A DNA stretch of 64,000 bases from Tenebrio molitor (lineage: Eukaryota; Arthropoda; Insecta; Coleoptera; Tenebrionidae): positions 3,348,001 to 3,412,000 of the forward strand of contig NC_091048.1 in assembly GCF_963966145.1 (NCBI RefSeq), read 5' to 3'. The position numbers and the translations under genes are program-made. Below the pieces are notes generated by a model that worked only from the letters and a program-made list of their open reading frames with translations, searched no databases and was not told where the DNA came from. Of this stretch, positions 1 to 11,578 are shown piece after piece (position 1 is the first letter of the stretch; each line of letters begins with the position of its first letter).

Positions 1-1390
1 TTATTGATAAATTTAAAATGTCATAACATGGGATAAAAAGTTAATCAAATCCAAATTAATTTTATAAATTTTAAGAATTTTAATTAACCGTGAATGTGGT
101 ACTGAATCATAGGCTTTTTTGTAGTCTATGAATGCGGTACAAATATTTCTATTATTTTTTCTAGCTTCTTCCATTATTACCGTATCTATTATGAGTTGTT
201 CTTTACTACCAAAACACTCCTTAACACAACCTTTTTGTTCTTCATTAAGTATATTTAATTTTTGACAATGGTCGTAAATTATTACTTTAATGCAAGATGT
301 CATAATTTTATAAATTGTAGGCAGACATGTGATTGGCCTATATTTTGATGGATTTTTAGTATCGGAATCTTTTGGTTTCAGATATGTTATACCATGGGCC
401 AAAAATTCTGGAAATGTGTTCGGTTCCCTAATAAATCCGTTAAAGTGATCAAGTAAGCATTTATGAATACAAGTAAATTTTTTTAACCAAAAGTTATGAA
501 TTTGGTCACCTCCAGGGGATTTCCAATTATGTAAACTATTAATATTTTTAACTAAAATTTCAAGGCTAATTTGAATATGATGTGGATTATTACTATCTGG
601 TATCTCATTTTCTAAATTAGGAATCCATTCTGCCTGATTATTAAATTGAACTTCATTTGACCATATGTTTGACCAGAATTCTTTAATTTCATTTATATTT
701 GGTAGACCATTATTATTTTGAGTTTTATTATCTGCTAAATTTTTGTAAAACAACTTCTCATTATTTCTAAATAGTTTATTTTCAAATTTCCGTTGTTTAT
801 TATTTTTATATCTTTTTAATCGTTTAGAATAAATATTCAATTTTTGTAATAAAGTGTCTTTAATTTCTATTAATGTTTCATTATATTCGTTATATTTTAA
901 ACAATGTATTCTGTTTTTATTTAAAATCGATTTAATACAGTTATTTAGATGATTAGAGTTTATACCCTTTAAATATTGAGTTATTCTACCTAATTCTCGT
1001 CTGATATTGTTAATGCGTTTATTTAGTCTTCGTTCCCATTTTGGTAATTCTTTAGCTTTTATATCGTGTGTTCCAATAAAAACTCACTCGCAGTAAGCCA
1101 TGACTATAGAGATAGATAGACTGGTCATGTCGATTTTAGGATCATTGGAAGTAGTTCATTTGTTACTTACAAATTTTCATCATATTGTGAGTTGTGACAG
1201 ATAACCTATAAATTTACTTTAGTAGTTCATTTCCATTTCACATCTGGTACTAAGACATACTTCACTTTTGTCATGGCTTGCTGCGAGTGAGTTTTTTGTG
1301 GAACACACGATATTATTTGTCTGGTCAATTTCTTTTGAACCATTTAATCTGATAATTGTTAAAGCTCCACTATATATAGTGAAATTTTTT
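1..1390 (-). pseudogene. R2-like non-LTR retrotransposon, RT portion, interrupted by a MITE
   Basis: Reading leftward, the frame is open from about 1060 to 13. It encodes the region before and within a reverse transcriptase: a PKWERRLNKRINNIRREL segment, then SPGGDQIHNFWLKKF, a YRPITCLPTIYK segment, and catalytic motif A as AFIDYKKAYDSVPHS. This layout is that of R2-clade RTs (family knowledge). The frame stops at 13-15 because about 13 bases present in the copy at 15425-17737 are missing here, and the copy runs off the window edge. A 253-bp MITE splits it at 1061-1313. Beyond the MITE the same frame continues for about 20 codons, so the interruption is a later insertion. It is not expected to make functional protein. 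Nearest relative in this window is the copy at 15425-17737. The clade assignment within RLE-type elements is inferred. Confidence 0.85.
1061..1313. mobile_element. MITE inserted in the R2-like copy
   Basis: Inverted ends of about 45 bp: left 1061-1105 begins ATATCGTGTGTTCC and right 1269-1313 ends GGAACACACGATAT, with only a few mismatches. ATAT on both sides may be a 4-bp target duplication. Removing the element and one ATAT rejoins an open RT reading frame. No coding capacity seen. Confidence 0.85.
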
Positions 1391-2205
1391 TAATAAACAA
1401 TTGTCAGTGTCAAAATGAAGTAAAAAATCATACTGTACCACCATAAAATTTGGACATATGGACCAGCTGTATAACAATTTGACACCAAATCATGGTTAAG
1501 GTTATGTTCACTTCACTTCCCGTACCTTTCTTCCGTGAATTCATTTTCAAAACAAATTTAATGAGAAATCAGGAGAAACCTTTTCGAATTTGAAATAAAC
1601 TCTCGCTCGTTAGGACGCAGGCTCAGTTACGTAAAAAAATGTTGACACTCAATGTGACCAATCGTATTATCATGAAAATCACAGTTTGGCTCATACCAAC
1701 AAGACAACGTTTTGACAATTGTTTATTAAAAAAATTCAACTATATGATACTGTGTAATTTTCTAAAACTTGTGTTATTTACTATAGAAACATTCATTAGT
1801 TCGCATTTTTGCCGTGGGACTTTTTACATTATTTTTATAAAAATAAATCATAAAACTAATTCTATCAAATATCGTTTATCCTTTCTACTAATTACTGAAA
1901 TAATTCAAATTTTCTCTACTAAAATAGAGTTTGTTATTATCCATTCCCTAGATAAAACAGCAAGGTTAGCAAGAGTTAATACTTTCCGGTTTGTCTGGTT
2001 GCGAGCTTTGATCTTGTTTTTCGACTTCACGCGTTCACGATTTTTTTTTGGCATTTTGAGACCTGTCCCCAAAACACGTAACTTTTCAGGAGCAACTACT
2101 TTCAGCAGTCTTTATCACAACATCGTAAGCTGTTCGTAAAGTGTCTATTGTTGTATGTATTTGAAAGAAACAAAAACGACAGTTTGCGTTTACTACATAC
2201 ACAAC
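1391..2205. other. AT-rich intergenic stretch
   Basis: I see no gene or repeat pair here. An open frame at 1639-2139 on the plus strand is low-complexity, hydrophobic and not protein-like. Confidence 0.5.
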
Positions 2206-2211
2206 TTTATT
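2206..2211 (-). terminator. Poly(A) signal of Xbp1
   Basis: AATAAA on the minus strand (TTTATT on plus), about 95 bases past the Xbp1 stop codon at 2302-2304. It is the first canonical signal after the stop. Confidence 0.55.
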
Positions 2212-2301
2212 GGATCTTGTTCACATAAGAAAATCATCTAATCTATGTACAAAAATGACTTACAAATAATAAAATAAATTAGCTTCACTAAATACGACGT
2301 A

Positions 2302-5300
2302 TTACAATAGAGCCGGGAACAATTCTGACGCGCTATTGTCCCATACGTCGTCCGCTTCGGCAAAACTTTCGGGCGATCCTAACGATTCGTACCCATAATC
2401 TGAACTGGAACTGGAATGTGGGGAAGAACTCCTGACTTCGCACTCCGGAACGGTCAAACGGTTGTCATCTTCTAGAATAACCTCGCCGTCAGTAACATTA
2501 TTTAAGCAAACGCCATCATCAACAATAATTGTGATACAGTTTGTGCTCTCGTCGTAAGTACCGAAGACGACGTCGGCTTGCTCCGTCTCGGGTACGTCTA
2601 CATAGGAAGCTAATTTATTTGTATCGATTTCGGTGTTGGTTGCGACAACTTTGGGCAAAATCTCTTTGGGTTTTTTGATTTTGCCAACTTTATTGGTGCT
2701 GGTGCGTGCTCGATTGATTTTATGACTTTTCTCTTGTGGCTTTGCGCTGTAATTGTGATGTAGCAACAGATATTCAGAAATATCTTTGATCAGTGGGTCT
2801 GGCTTCTCGGTCGTCAACAGGTCACTTCCACCGGATTCCAGCTGTTTTGGTGACGCCCCCACCACTTGTCCTGAACTGTTTTCTTGACAAGCAACTTGTT
2901 CCTGCAACGCATCAACATAGGTACGGTGGTTAACGAGGTGATCAATGCGTGATGAAACAACAATTGATTCGGTGTTTCATGTATGACAAGAACAATAGAC
3001 AAAAAAATGATACGTTCAGTGTGATGTGAGGAATGTATATTGACTGAGTTCTCATGCAAAGCTTTGATTGCTTTCGTGTATTCTAAAACAGTTAAGAGAC
3101 AAGGACATTTTGTTTGGCTGACTAGCTAATCACCTTGTATCTTCATTTGTTTTTTTGCTTCTATCAATTGTTAAATCATCAAGGTATCTAAAAAATTTGA
3201 AAAAAACGTTGTAGCCCATCTCTTGCACAATGTTGTTGTTAAAAGAATGACATGAAGGTGCGTCTTTGAGGGACACTCACTTGAATATCTGCCTTTTCAG
3301 CAGCAGCCTCCAGGTCTCTGGCGATATCTTGAAGTAGGCTCTGCGTGAGTTGTTCGAGAGATGAGATGTCCACGTCGCTGTTGAGCTCGTCAAGGAGGTC
3401 CGGTAGAGAAGGCAGGCCAATACAATCTTCAACAGGGCCGTTGTCTGCTGTCGCAGAACCGCTGCTGAGTGTGTGACTGTTCCTCGCGGCCGAAGGAGGG
3501 ACTCAGCTGATCCACTCTCAGTCTCACACACGACAGTCCGGTTCTGGGAGCAGTTGACGCAGGATGTTGACAGTCTCGTACGGAACTCTGCATTCTCGGC
3601 GGACAACCTCTCGTTCATCGTCTTCAGTTTTTCGCATTGCTCTAGCAGGTCTTCGTTCTTTGCGAACAACTCCTGGAGGGCCTTCTCCATCTGGTCCATT
3701 TTGGCCTTCTTGCGGTCTCTGGATGTCTGGGCGGCTACGCGGTTTTTCAGCTTTCTGAAAAAAAAAAATAATAAAACATTACTATTCAATTAATTAAAGT
3801 CCATTCAAAAATTAAAAAACCACCACCTGTTGCTTTAGGTTGGTAAAATTTAAAAAACCCTAGGTAGTTATTTTTTCTTGCAACTATAAATTATGACATT
3901 TGATTCAAAATAAAATTCAATTGCTTGGACTTTCATTCAAATTGTTTTATTATTGCTCAGTACGATTCAGTTATTTATTAATTTTTATTAGTTTTGCTCA
4001 AAAATGCTCAGAAAAACAAGACACTTAATAAATACTTAACCTCAAAATTAAAATTCTCACCAAATTTTACACTAGACAGCGTTGCCGATAGTAATTATCG
4101 AGGAAAATGCGACGTTGGTGGTTTTTTGATTTTTGAATTGACTATACATACAGGCTGGACCATCGTATGGCATTTTTTAAATTTAACCTATTTAAAATGG
4201 TCAAAAAAAGATGAAAATTGGAGGAAATGATCTTCAATTTTGATACTACAACATGGCATAATTATTTTTTAGAAAACAAAATTGATGTGAAAATTGATTT
4301 TGATAGCATTTTATTATCAAAGTAATAAAACAATCCGGACTTTTTTCTTACAATCTCATCCACAGGGCAATGCCGATTATGATTATACAAAATTTGGCAT
4401 TTAAATCAGGATAATAACTGAATAAATTTACATTTAACATCTACGAGCAAAGTAGTAGCATATTTATGGTAGTATTTTAAAATGATGGAAATCATCAAAC
4501 GGTGGTAAAGTTTGATTTACAAGGGTCTCCAATAGCTTACAAATCCAGGACCGCACCGCCGGTTATGATTTACAGCTGGTTGTTTGCGGTAAGTGACCAT
4601 TGTCAATCAGGAATATGACCCATCGAGGGTCGTCGTCATAAATTACTCACATTTTGGTACCAAAAATTATTACGTCAATTAATTTGAAATCAATGCTTCC
4701 TTCATAATTTTTAATATCAGAAATGAGTTCTCTGTGGTATATTCAATCCAGGGAGTCGATAAAAAAAATTAATAATTCTAATTTTTTCATGTTTTAGCGT
4801 CCTGACGCCATTTGAAGCGTCTGTTTGAAAAAATAAAAAATCCATGTTGTAGTACTTTCAGTGTAGATCACTGACCGCAAAATTCAAATTTCTAGGATGA
4901 TTGATTAGAAATATGGTTTATTAAGAAAATGCTATACGATGGTCCACCCTGTATTTTGATGACGTTGGAATTAAGTAGACGTACCAAATAACGTATTACT
5001 ACACTGACAGGCACAAAAAACGACTCACTTTGAATTTTATTAATATAATTAAGTAATTCATTGTCTAAGAAATTTTTTTGATATCATGTTGTATTGATAA
5101 GTGTTATTTAAATTATTTTTGCCAAAGAATATCCGACAAATAAAACATTAAACACAGCAAATAAAATTTTAATGAAAAAAAGTAATTTAAAAAATAATGT
5201 ATGTTATGAAAAATTGCCAACATTTTTGAATTAGTATCTCGTATTGTCAAATTAAATCTTTTAACACGTAAATCAACCGACAAAAACAACATGGAAGTAG

Positions 5301-7286
5301 CGCAAATTTTCTAATAAATCTTTAATACCATAATGGAAATAGGTGTCCGTTTCGTGTCACAATATGGCGGTACCCACGAAACTGTGTTGCTATGACACGT
5401 CCCTTTTGACAGTAAAACATGTCATACAATAATGGATAATTTAGCGACAAAGAGCAGCAAATAAAGAACGACAGAGACGTAGGCGGGAACACAGAAGCCA
5501 AGAAGAAAGGATATCGAAAATGAGCGTAGAATTTTTATATTTTATTGCTTTTAGTGCGTAAGCACGGGCCGTTCCGTTTATTTAAACAAAACAATTCGGT
5601 TGCCATGGCGATCATAGCACTCCCGATCATTGAAAATATCCCAATTTAACTATAATAAAGAAAAATAAGCACAAATATAATTTCAAGGTCATTTATGTAA
5701 GAAATCATAATGAGTCGTTTTTTGTGCCGGTCAGTGTATTGTATGTAATTAATAAATGTTTTTGTGTTTTCAGTGTCACCAAGCGCAAGAAAAACAACAA
5801 TGTTAAGGTTAATCCTCAGAATTCTAAATTAAATTTGAGGCTTACGACGAGACTTAACTCTTACGCACTTAAGCAGTTCTAGAAGTCGGATTATATCAAA
5901 CAATCGATAGTTATTTCAAAAATCACCTTTGCCTTAAGCAATAGGTAATAAAAATCTAAAAGACTGAAACATCTACCAGGTACAAAAGTACCTACCATCA
6001 AAGCTACCTATGAAAAAGAAAAGTCAGTGTCTTAACTAAGTTCTTATTTGAAATGTCATTACTGTCATTTAGTGTTTTATTAAGCACCAAACGTTTTATT
6101 GTGTGTTTTACAATTTTCAAGAGGTCTTTACTTTGGACCGTAAAAAAAGTATACTCTTAATTTGTGGTGGCCAAGTAACAACACTTTTACATAAAAGTTG
6201 CAGGAGTTAAGCTAAGACCTTGAGTTCTTTAGTTTTATTTGGGTAAATTAAATGACATTTTTTATCATACGGCAGAACCTGATTATAAACGACTTCTTCA
6301 GAATGTAAAAATGACTTTTCCTTTGTGCTTGTTCCGCTGAAAATGACTACAATTTTCAAATCCTGAGAGACGTCCCACGTTTACAACGATGTAAATCATA
6401 GCTTAAATTTGTTTAAAAAAATTAACTGAACTTTATAAAACGGATAGATTCCCAAGTGAAGTATTTGAAAAATAAAATCTATATGAGAAACACATTGTTC
6501 ATGTTCGTAATTGTAAATAAAAAATGTCACAATGAAAAAAATCTGTGGTTTAAAATTTGGAAGATATGATCAGTTCTCACAAATAAAAAAATTGTATTCC
6601 GGATTTTACGTTTTAAAAAATTCACTCTAATAAAACCGAAACATTTTTATTGCCACTATAAATTATTTTATGATTACATTATGTATTGATAATTGGACAA
6701 TCTCCTTTAGTGATACCAACGTTTTATGAATTTGTACACTTAATACTTTTATTCTGCAGACTTTAGATAAGTTGTTTCGTTGATCGTTGCCATAAATAGG
6801 AATAGCGTATTAAAAAATCATGTTGGTACACCTACATAATTTACATTTTCCTTTTTTTTATCACCTCCTTCATAATTCAACGCTTCAATCTCTAACAGCA
6901 TGTGCTACCAATTGTAAAATTCAACTACCCTAACTACTAGTGTTGGTACAATATGTGTCACTTAATACAATAAATCTAAATTATGTCAAGCGTGTTTCCT
7001 TTGAACTGATAAAAATTAAATAAACTGTCAACATTCCAACAAAAACAATGTCAAAATAACATTTGTTCTTTGTTCTAAAAATCACGTTGGTACCCCTACT
7101 TAAACGCCAACCATTTTCTTTCCGTTTCTTATCAATTGCGACTTACTTCCTCTGTAATTTTTCCTCCCACGACAGGTGATCCAACCTCCTCTTCTTCGCC
7201 CTCACTGGGACATCCATGTTCTGATCGATGTTATAATTACTACTGTCACTCAAATACTTGAGGATCGCCGGAACCGCGCTAGCCAT
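2302..7286 (-). CDS. Xbp1: X-box binding protein 1, spliced form (XBP1s), bZIP factor of the unfolded protein response
   Basis: Three exons: 7286-7147, 3754-3281 and 2901-2302, all with GT-AG introns; the first intron is 3.4 kb. The ATG at 7286 is the last in-frame Met before KKRRLDHLSWEEK and gives MASAVPAILKYL. The bZIP basic region (about residues 45-65, QRKKLKNRVAAQTSRDRKKA) and a leucine zipper (66-108) are diagnostic. The long frame of exon 2 is the unspliced one. The downstream frame (GPVEDCIGLPSLPDLLDELN, then exon 3 ending DNSASELFPALL) is offset by +2. It needs removal of a small non-canonical intron whose length is 2 mod 3, as IRE1 does to Xbp1 mRNA. The C terminus SDYGYESLGSPESF...ELFP matches the XBP1s activation domain. 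XBP1s turns on ER chaperone and ERAD genes in the nucleus. About 398 aa if a 17-nt intron is removed. Confidence 0.96.
2814..7286 (-). CDS. Xbp1: XBP1u, unspliced isoform with arrest-peptide-like tail
   Basis: If the IRE1 intron is retained, exons 7286-7147, 3754-3281 and 2901-2814 give 233 aa. After the zipper the frame runs through a hydrophobic stretch (about residues 153-164, ALLKIVLACLLY) that fits the HR2 membrane-binding segment of XBP1u. It crosses the exon 2/3 junction as IFK-NKLL and ends WWGRHQNSWNPVEVTC. In mammals XBP1u ends with WGRHQPSWKPLMN, the translational pausing module that holds the mRNA and ribosome at the ER membrane for IRE1 (established). The shared WGRHQxSWxP core is visible here. 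The last 88 bases (2814-2901) therefore code in two frames: the XBP1u tail, and the start of XBP1s exon 3 (EQVACQENSS). Confidence 0.88.
3433..3467 (-). promoter_or_regulatory. Candidate IRE1 cleavage region (non-canonical Xbp1 intron)
   Basis: IRE1 loops carry C-N-G/N-N-G, cut after the first G (family knowledge). On the minus strand such motifs occur at 3467-3462 (CAG/CAG), 3464-3459 (CAG/CGG), 3450-3445 (CAG/CAG) and 3435-3430 (CTG/TTG). Pairs give introns of 14, 17, 29 or 32 nt; all shift the frame correctly. The peptide here, HSAAVLRQQTTALL, aligns with the human segment SAALRLRAPLQQ. A strong hairpin TCTGC-GACA-GCAGA overlaps the 3' motif. The exact cut sites are not settled. Confidence 0.6.
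4151..4951. mobile_element. MITE-like element in Xbp1 intron 1
   Basis: About 28-bp inverted ends: left CAGGCTGGACCATCGTATGG, right the complement of CAGGGTGGACCATCGTATAG, flanked by TA on both sides. About 800 bp with no coding capacity. Belongs to the CAGGGTG-type TA-inserting group seen repeatedly in this window. Confidence 0.8.
5002..5736. mobile_element. MITE-like element in Xbp1 intron 1
   Basis: Inverted ends of 26 bp with one mismatch: CACTGACAGGCACAAAAAAC at the left, complement of CACTGACCGGCACAAAAAAC at the right. Flanked by TA duplications at 5000-5001 and 5737-5738. Non-coding. Confidence 0.85.
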
Positions 7287-7457
7287 TGTGTTTTTATTCG
7301 TCCGACTTAAGAATAATTTGATTTTATCAATTTGGACTTTTGATATGCTACTTTTTATTACCAACAATGCAAATAAACGAAACACCTGTCACCACATCTG
7401 TATCTTTACAACTGACTGTCGCGCTGTTGTGTTCGTTTTCTGGAAACGTCTATGTGA

Positions 7458-7465
7458 TTACGTCA
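7458..7465 (-). promoter_or_regulatory. CRE/ATF-like site upstream of Xbp1
   Basis: TGACGTAA on the minus strand, about 172 bases upstream of the Xbp1 start codon. It resembles ATF/CREB/bZIP half-palindromes. Function inferred only from motif and position. Confidence 0.35.
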
Positions 7466-7481
7466 ATATTGCGTTGTGTTA

Positions 7482-7500
7482 TGTGGTCGTTTGGGATTGG
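7482..7500 (-). promoter_or_regulatory. ER stress response element (ERSE)-like site upstream of Xbp1
   Basis: On the minus strand it reads CCAAT, nine bases, CCACA, against the ERSE consensus CCAAT-N9-CCACG. It sits about 200 bases upstream of the start codon. In mammals ERSEs bind NF-Y plus ATF6 or XBP1 and drive Xbp1 induction (known). Here one position differs, so a role is inferred. Confidence 0.45.
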
Positions 7501-7619
7501 TCGAACGAACCATGGAGAGAGCTCGGCCGACCAATCATAAAATTGATATCCCGTTTGAATAATAGATCGACCAGGGGCTTGACTCATCGGTTGTTTTGTT
7601 GGTGATGCAACAAATAGAC

Positions 7620-9600
7620 GAGTAAAGTAATGTTGGTTAAATTATTCGGATTTTTACATCATGTTGTGAGTTTTGTTATCACAATGATAGATTTTTCAGT
7701 ATTTACAGTTGCGGAAACGGAATTTCGGGCAGCATTTTTATGTCACTTCAACAAAATCTCTGTAAATCACCTTCTACTGTCATTGCACTGAGTGTAATTA
7801 AATGTAGGGGAACAACTGATTATTATCAAACGAATTGACCCGTTTCATGAAAACCATAATTAATTATTATTTTATTTATTAATACAGATTAGCAATATTC
7901 TATTAATTATTACTAATGAATGTTGTAAAAGAACAAAAACACCTGCTGATTTAAAATATGTTTATCTTAACAAAGTTTACCTACATCGTGGTCCAAATAG
8001 TTTCGCTAAATTAAGAATTTTTTATTTTTCGATAGTTTCAAAAAACGTCTTTACACAACACAACATTTTAACTGGAAGCGGAATATGTATTTGCTATAGT
8101 TGTACCTAAATTTGCGTGTTGTGGTGATTTAGTACTATGGAACAAAATCAGATTCAAGAGAAATAAATGATCTCGGAGAAAAACGTTGCAGGAAAACACG
8201 TCTTTGACATTTTTGGGAGTTTTAGTTAAATCACTTAAATCTGAACCTAACTGAATTAATAAATTTGATGTTGGCAAATTTCAGAATGAGAGAAACATCA
8301 AATTAATATTCACTTTTACCGTGCTCAAATTTTTGTCAAATGTAAAGTCCAAGGACGAGAATTACAGATTATAAATTAAACAGTTCGTCGTAGAAACCCG
8401 TTTGATCTTGTAATTAAAAAAGTAGCAAAACAAAGTAAAAAAAGAATTGGTAAAAACACAAAAGGTAGGTAAGTAACTCATTAGAAAAGTTTCGTAAATT
8501 CAGAATTGCGTGTGCACGTCATTGCAAAGGTCAAACTTTTTAGCGCTTGCATAAAAACATTTCAAACCGGATTCAAGTTTTTAAAATAATTTAAAGTTGT
8601 TTCATTTCTTTTCTATTTGTTTTTTTTTTTTGTGGTACAATTGCACAGTCAGAAATTTAGTAATTTTAGTCAAATTAACGAGTGGGCTAAAAATAAGTGG
8701 AAATTCTTTGAAAACCAGGCTTCACCGAGAGGTTCCATGAGTATTCGCAAAGGAAAAATTTAACAGGGGAAGGGTAGACAAGAGACAATTCAAATCTTTG
8801 TAAGATCACGCATGTAGTTCGTATCTCAAATTCCTTTATTTATTCAATTTATTCGATTTACTGGGCGCAAATCAAATTTCATTTAGTGAAAACTTAAATC
8901 ATTAAATCAAACAATAAGCAAATAAATATTTATTTATAAGTTTTGTTGGGATCAAACACCACCAAATGTCTTAAGATGACAAAAATTAAAAAATAATTTC
9001 TTACAGTAACAACATTTTTGAATTACCTAGATACTGATTCTTTATCAATTTATAAGCGTGCGAAAGATTAATTAATTTTGTTTAGCACTTGATAATTGTA
9101 AATGGAACGTAGGCAACGATTTGTGAAATTGGATTTAATATTTTTAATGATCATATTAACAGTACACGCAACTATACCTACGTTTTACCAAGATATTTAT
9201 ATTTTCAAACAAATGTGAAGTTTTATTTTTTTCATTTTTCATATAGCTATCTCTTGTAGAGCGTATTTGAGTAAATGTGATAATCTGAATTTTAAAGAAA
9301 AAAAGTCCTGTCTCAAGCGATAATCGAGAAAAGACATCCTAAACTTGACCAATCAGAGTTGAGCACCATCGAGATAGAATGACCGACCGTAATTTTGCGT
9401 TGCCGGGGTTTCAAAGTCAAAAGTCCAAGTAAACTTTTTGCTTAACCTGTCCAATTTTTTAGTACCTAGTACTTGACGAGCTTCTGAGATTGGTGAAATT
9501 CAAAACTTTATAACTCGGTTATGTGAGGAACATTCATTTGCACAACGTTTGAGTGGTGGGAAACGACGTAGGAGGACGCCCTAAGGGTGTCTGGCCAAAA
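7620..9600. other. AT-rich intergenic stretch
   Basis: Nothing gene-like seen. One isolated MITE-end-like segment near 7705 (TTGCGGAAACGGAATTTCGG) resembles the termini of the element group at 61040-62361, but no partner end was found. The short open frames here look random. Confidence 0.5.
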
Positions 9601-9607
9601 AAACGCG

Positions 9608-9759
9608 AAAATTCCACAAGTAACTAAAGTAAACAATTACCAAATTTTCTTTTCCCGCTCAACAGATTCGCTAAAACTATGATTGTACCTACAGTTGGTT
9701 GCAACAAAAACGGGCAAAGAAAATTTGGTAATTGTTTACTTTAGTTACTTGTGGAATTG
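9608..9759. repeat. Inverted repeat (foldback)
   Basis: Arms at 9608-9653 and 9717-9759 are near-perfect complements (AAATTTGGTAATTGTTTACT and its reverse complement), with a loop of about 63 bases. Small MITE or foldback element. No coding potential. Confidence 0.8.
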
Positions 9760-9769
9760 TACAAGAATA

Positions 9770-10870
9770 TTTAAGATATAAATTTTATGATTGTTTCCTA
9801 CGTAGTCGGATTACACAAAAAGTCGAAAGAGGCTTAACCCGATTGGTTAATTTCAGTCGTTTATCATTTCAATACCCAACGAGCAACGACCCTCTACATT
9901 TTTTCTTTGAAATTCAGTTTAATAATCTTCATTCCAAAATAACCTCTTAAAATATTGCACTTGTAGGACAACTTGTTTGTAAAAACTACTTCGCTGCCAT
10001 TGTAGCTTTTTAAGTTTATTGAAATCCAAAATTCTACACTGTAATATATCATTATCTTTTCGGACCGAATAACCTATTCGTTAGAAACTTTCTGATTTCC
10101 CAAAATCGTATTAATACGAAAATTGATAACCGACTATAGTCGACTGCTCCAAGTTCAAATAAAATATTTTTAAAATGGCGACACTTCCGGAAATACCGGA
10201 AATCGATGCCGTCTTTGTTTTTTTAAATGGAAAGGTCCCATTTTGATTTCATATTTCGATTATATGTTAAATTTTGAGTTTAGAACGTCCTTCTGTTAAC
10301 ACTTAGGTATCTGTTATCGTGCTTGGCCTATGTAATTTTTTTCGCAAAAAAGCGGGGTTGCAGGGCTTCATTAACAAATTTATAACCCCTGAACCATTGG
10401 AAATAAATAATTGATTTTTTCGGCCTCCGTCTAGAAACACTGATGTTTCATGCGTCTAAATCGTCTGGAAACTATGTAGCATTTCCCTGCCTAGGCAAGA
10501 AAATCGAAACAGGAATTTTTAAGGAAAGATTTTAGGTTGGCAGCACAAAATGTCAATGTCATGTGGAATTTTTGTACAATTTTTTAAGTGTAAAATATTG
10601 ATGTCGGGCAAATTTGTATCCTTTATCGCAAGCTATACATTGTGTACAGCAGTAGAGGCCGAGGGGGTACCAAGCGGCGTCTTAGTAATAACAGAGAGGA
10701 CGACGACGGTTTTGAATATTTGAGGAATTGTCTGCTTTGGTGGTCGTGACTGTCGCTTTTTGGATACTTTATGTTGCCAATGAAAGAAAAATAAATTCCC
10801 CATTCGGTAATTTTTTAACAAAAATTATTATATTTTGCTTTAAATAAATTGTCGACCGAAAAAATTTTGT
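9770..10870. other. AT-rich intergenic stretch
   Basis: No supported gene. Open frames at 9732-9950 and 10633-10821 have no recognisable domain or exon context. Confidence 0.45.
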
Positions 10871-10873
10871 GTA

Positions 10874-10987
10874 TTACACTGCTAGAAAATGTTTTGCAAG
10901 TGCTCGCACTAGTGCCGCCGCGGCTGCCGCCTCTGCTTCACAAACCGTGCTTGCACTTGCAAAATAGCATTTTCTAGCCTTGTGATA
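10874..10987. repeat. Short MITE / inverted repeat
   Basis: Arms carrying GCTAGAAAATG..TTTTGCAAGTGC near the left end (10874-10912) and its complement near the right end (10951-10987). The core is GC-rich (GTGCCGCCGCGGCTGCCGCC), unlike the surroundings. Confidence 0.7.
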
Positions 10988-11432
10988 CAAATAACTAATT
11001 TTTTACTGAATTCACAAAGATTTGGCCGATTTTTGCGCTATTAGCGACATTTTTTTATGTTTCATACGCCTACTGCAATTTTTCAAAATTGATAAACAAA
11101 AATTTCGAAAGCTTTATTTTTTTAAATGGTAACTACCATTTCCGACACTAGATATAAATATGAAATTTAATTGTGTATTCCCATTTCCAGCCGTTGTAGC
11201 GTAATTTCAATTTTTTGAATAACATTTCTTTTTTTTTCAAGCAATTGTTTTATTTGAATTCTTATTAAAAAATAGCATTGCAATAAATAGTAGATGACAA
11301 CAGAATAATAAAAAATAAGCAATTTATCAAAAAATATTTTTCTTCAAACGTCCGTAAAATATGACATTGCACTGCTGCATTGATAATGCTAAAGTGTCAC
11401 TTCATTGTCATGGCATCTAACGAGCTGACCAA

Positions 11433-11507
11433 CGTCCGTGAAGTTATTATCTCCGCTGAGGAGCGTCCGTGAAGTTATTATTTCCGCTGAGGGCGTCCGT
11501 GAAGTTT
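11433..11507 (+). repeat. Tandem repeat, about 30-bp unit
   Basis: Units begin CGTCCGTGAAGTTATTAT and run 11433-11463 and 11464-11493, followed by a partial third unit 11494-11507. About 2.5 copies, nearly identical, so recent. Confidence 0.85.
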
Positions 11508-11578
11508 GAAATTCCTACCTGGTTTCTTAACATGTCTTAAATAATTTATTATAAAGGTTTGAAGAAAAAATAGTTATA

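Noticed and set aside
1639..2139. 166-aa open frame on the plus strand
   Set aside because: Rich in Phe, Ile and Thr from AT-rich DNA, no domain, no exon neighbours.
7258..7605. 115-aa plus-strand frame antisense to Xbp1 exon 1 and its promoter
   Set aside because: Overlaps the coding exon in the opposite sense; no recognisable protein, no support as an exon.
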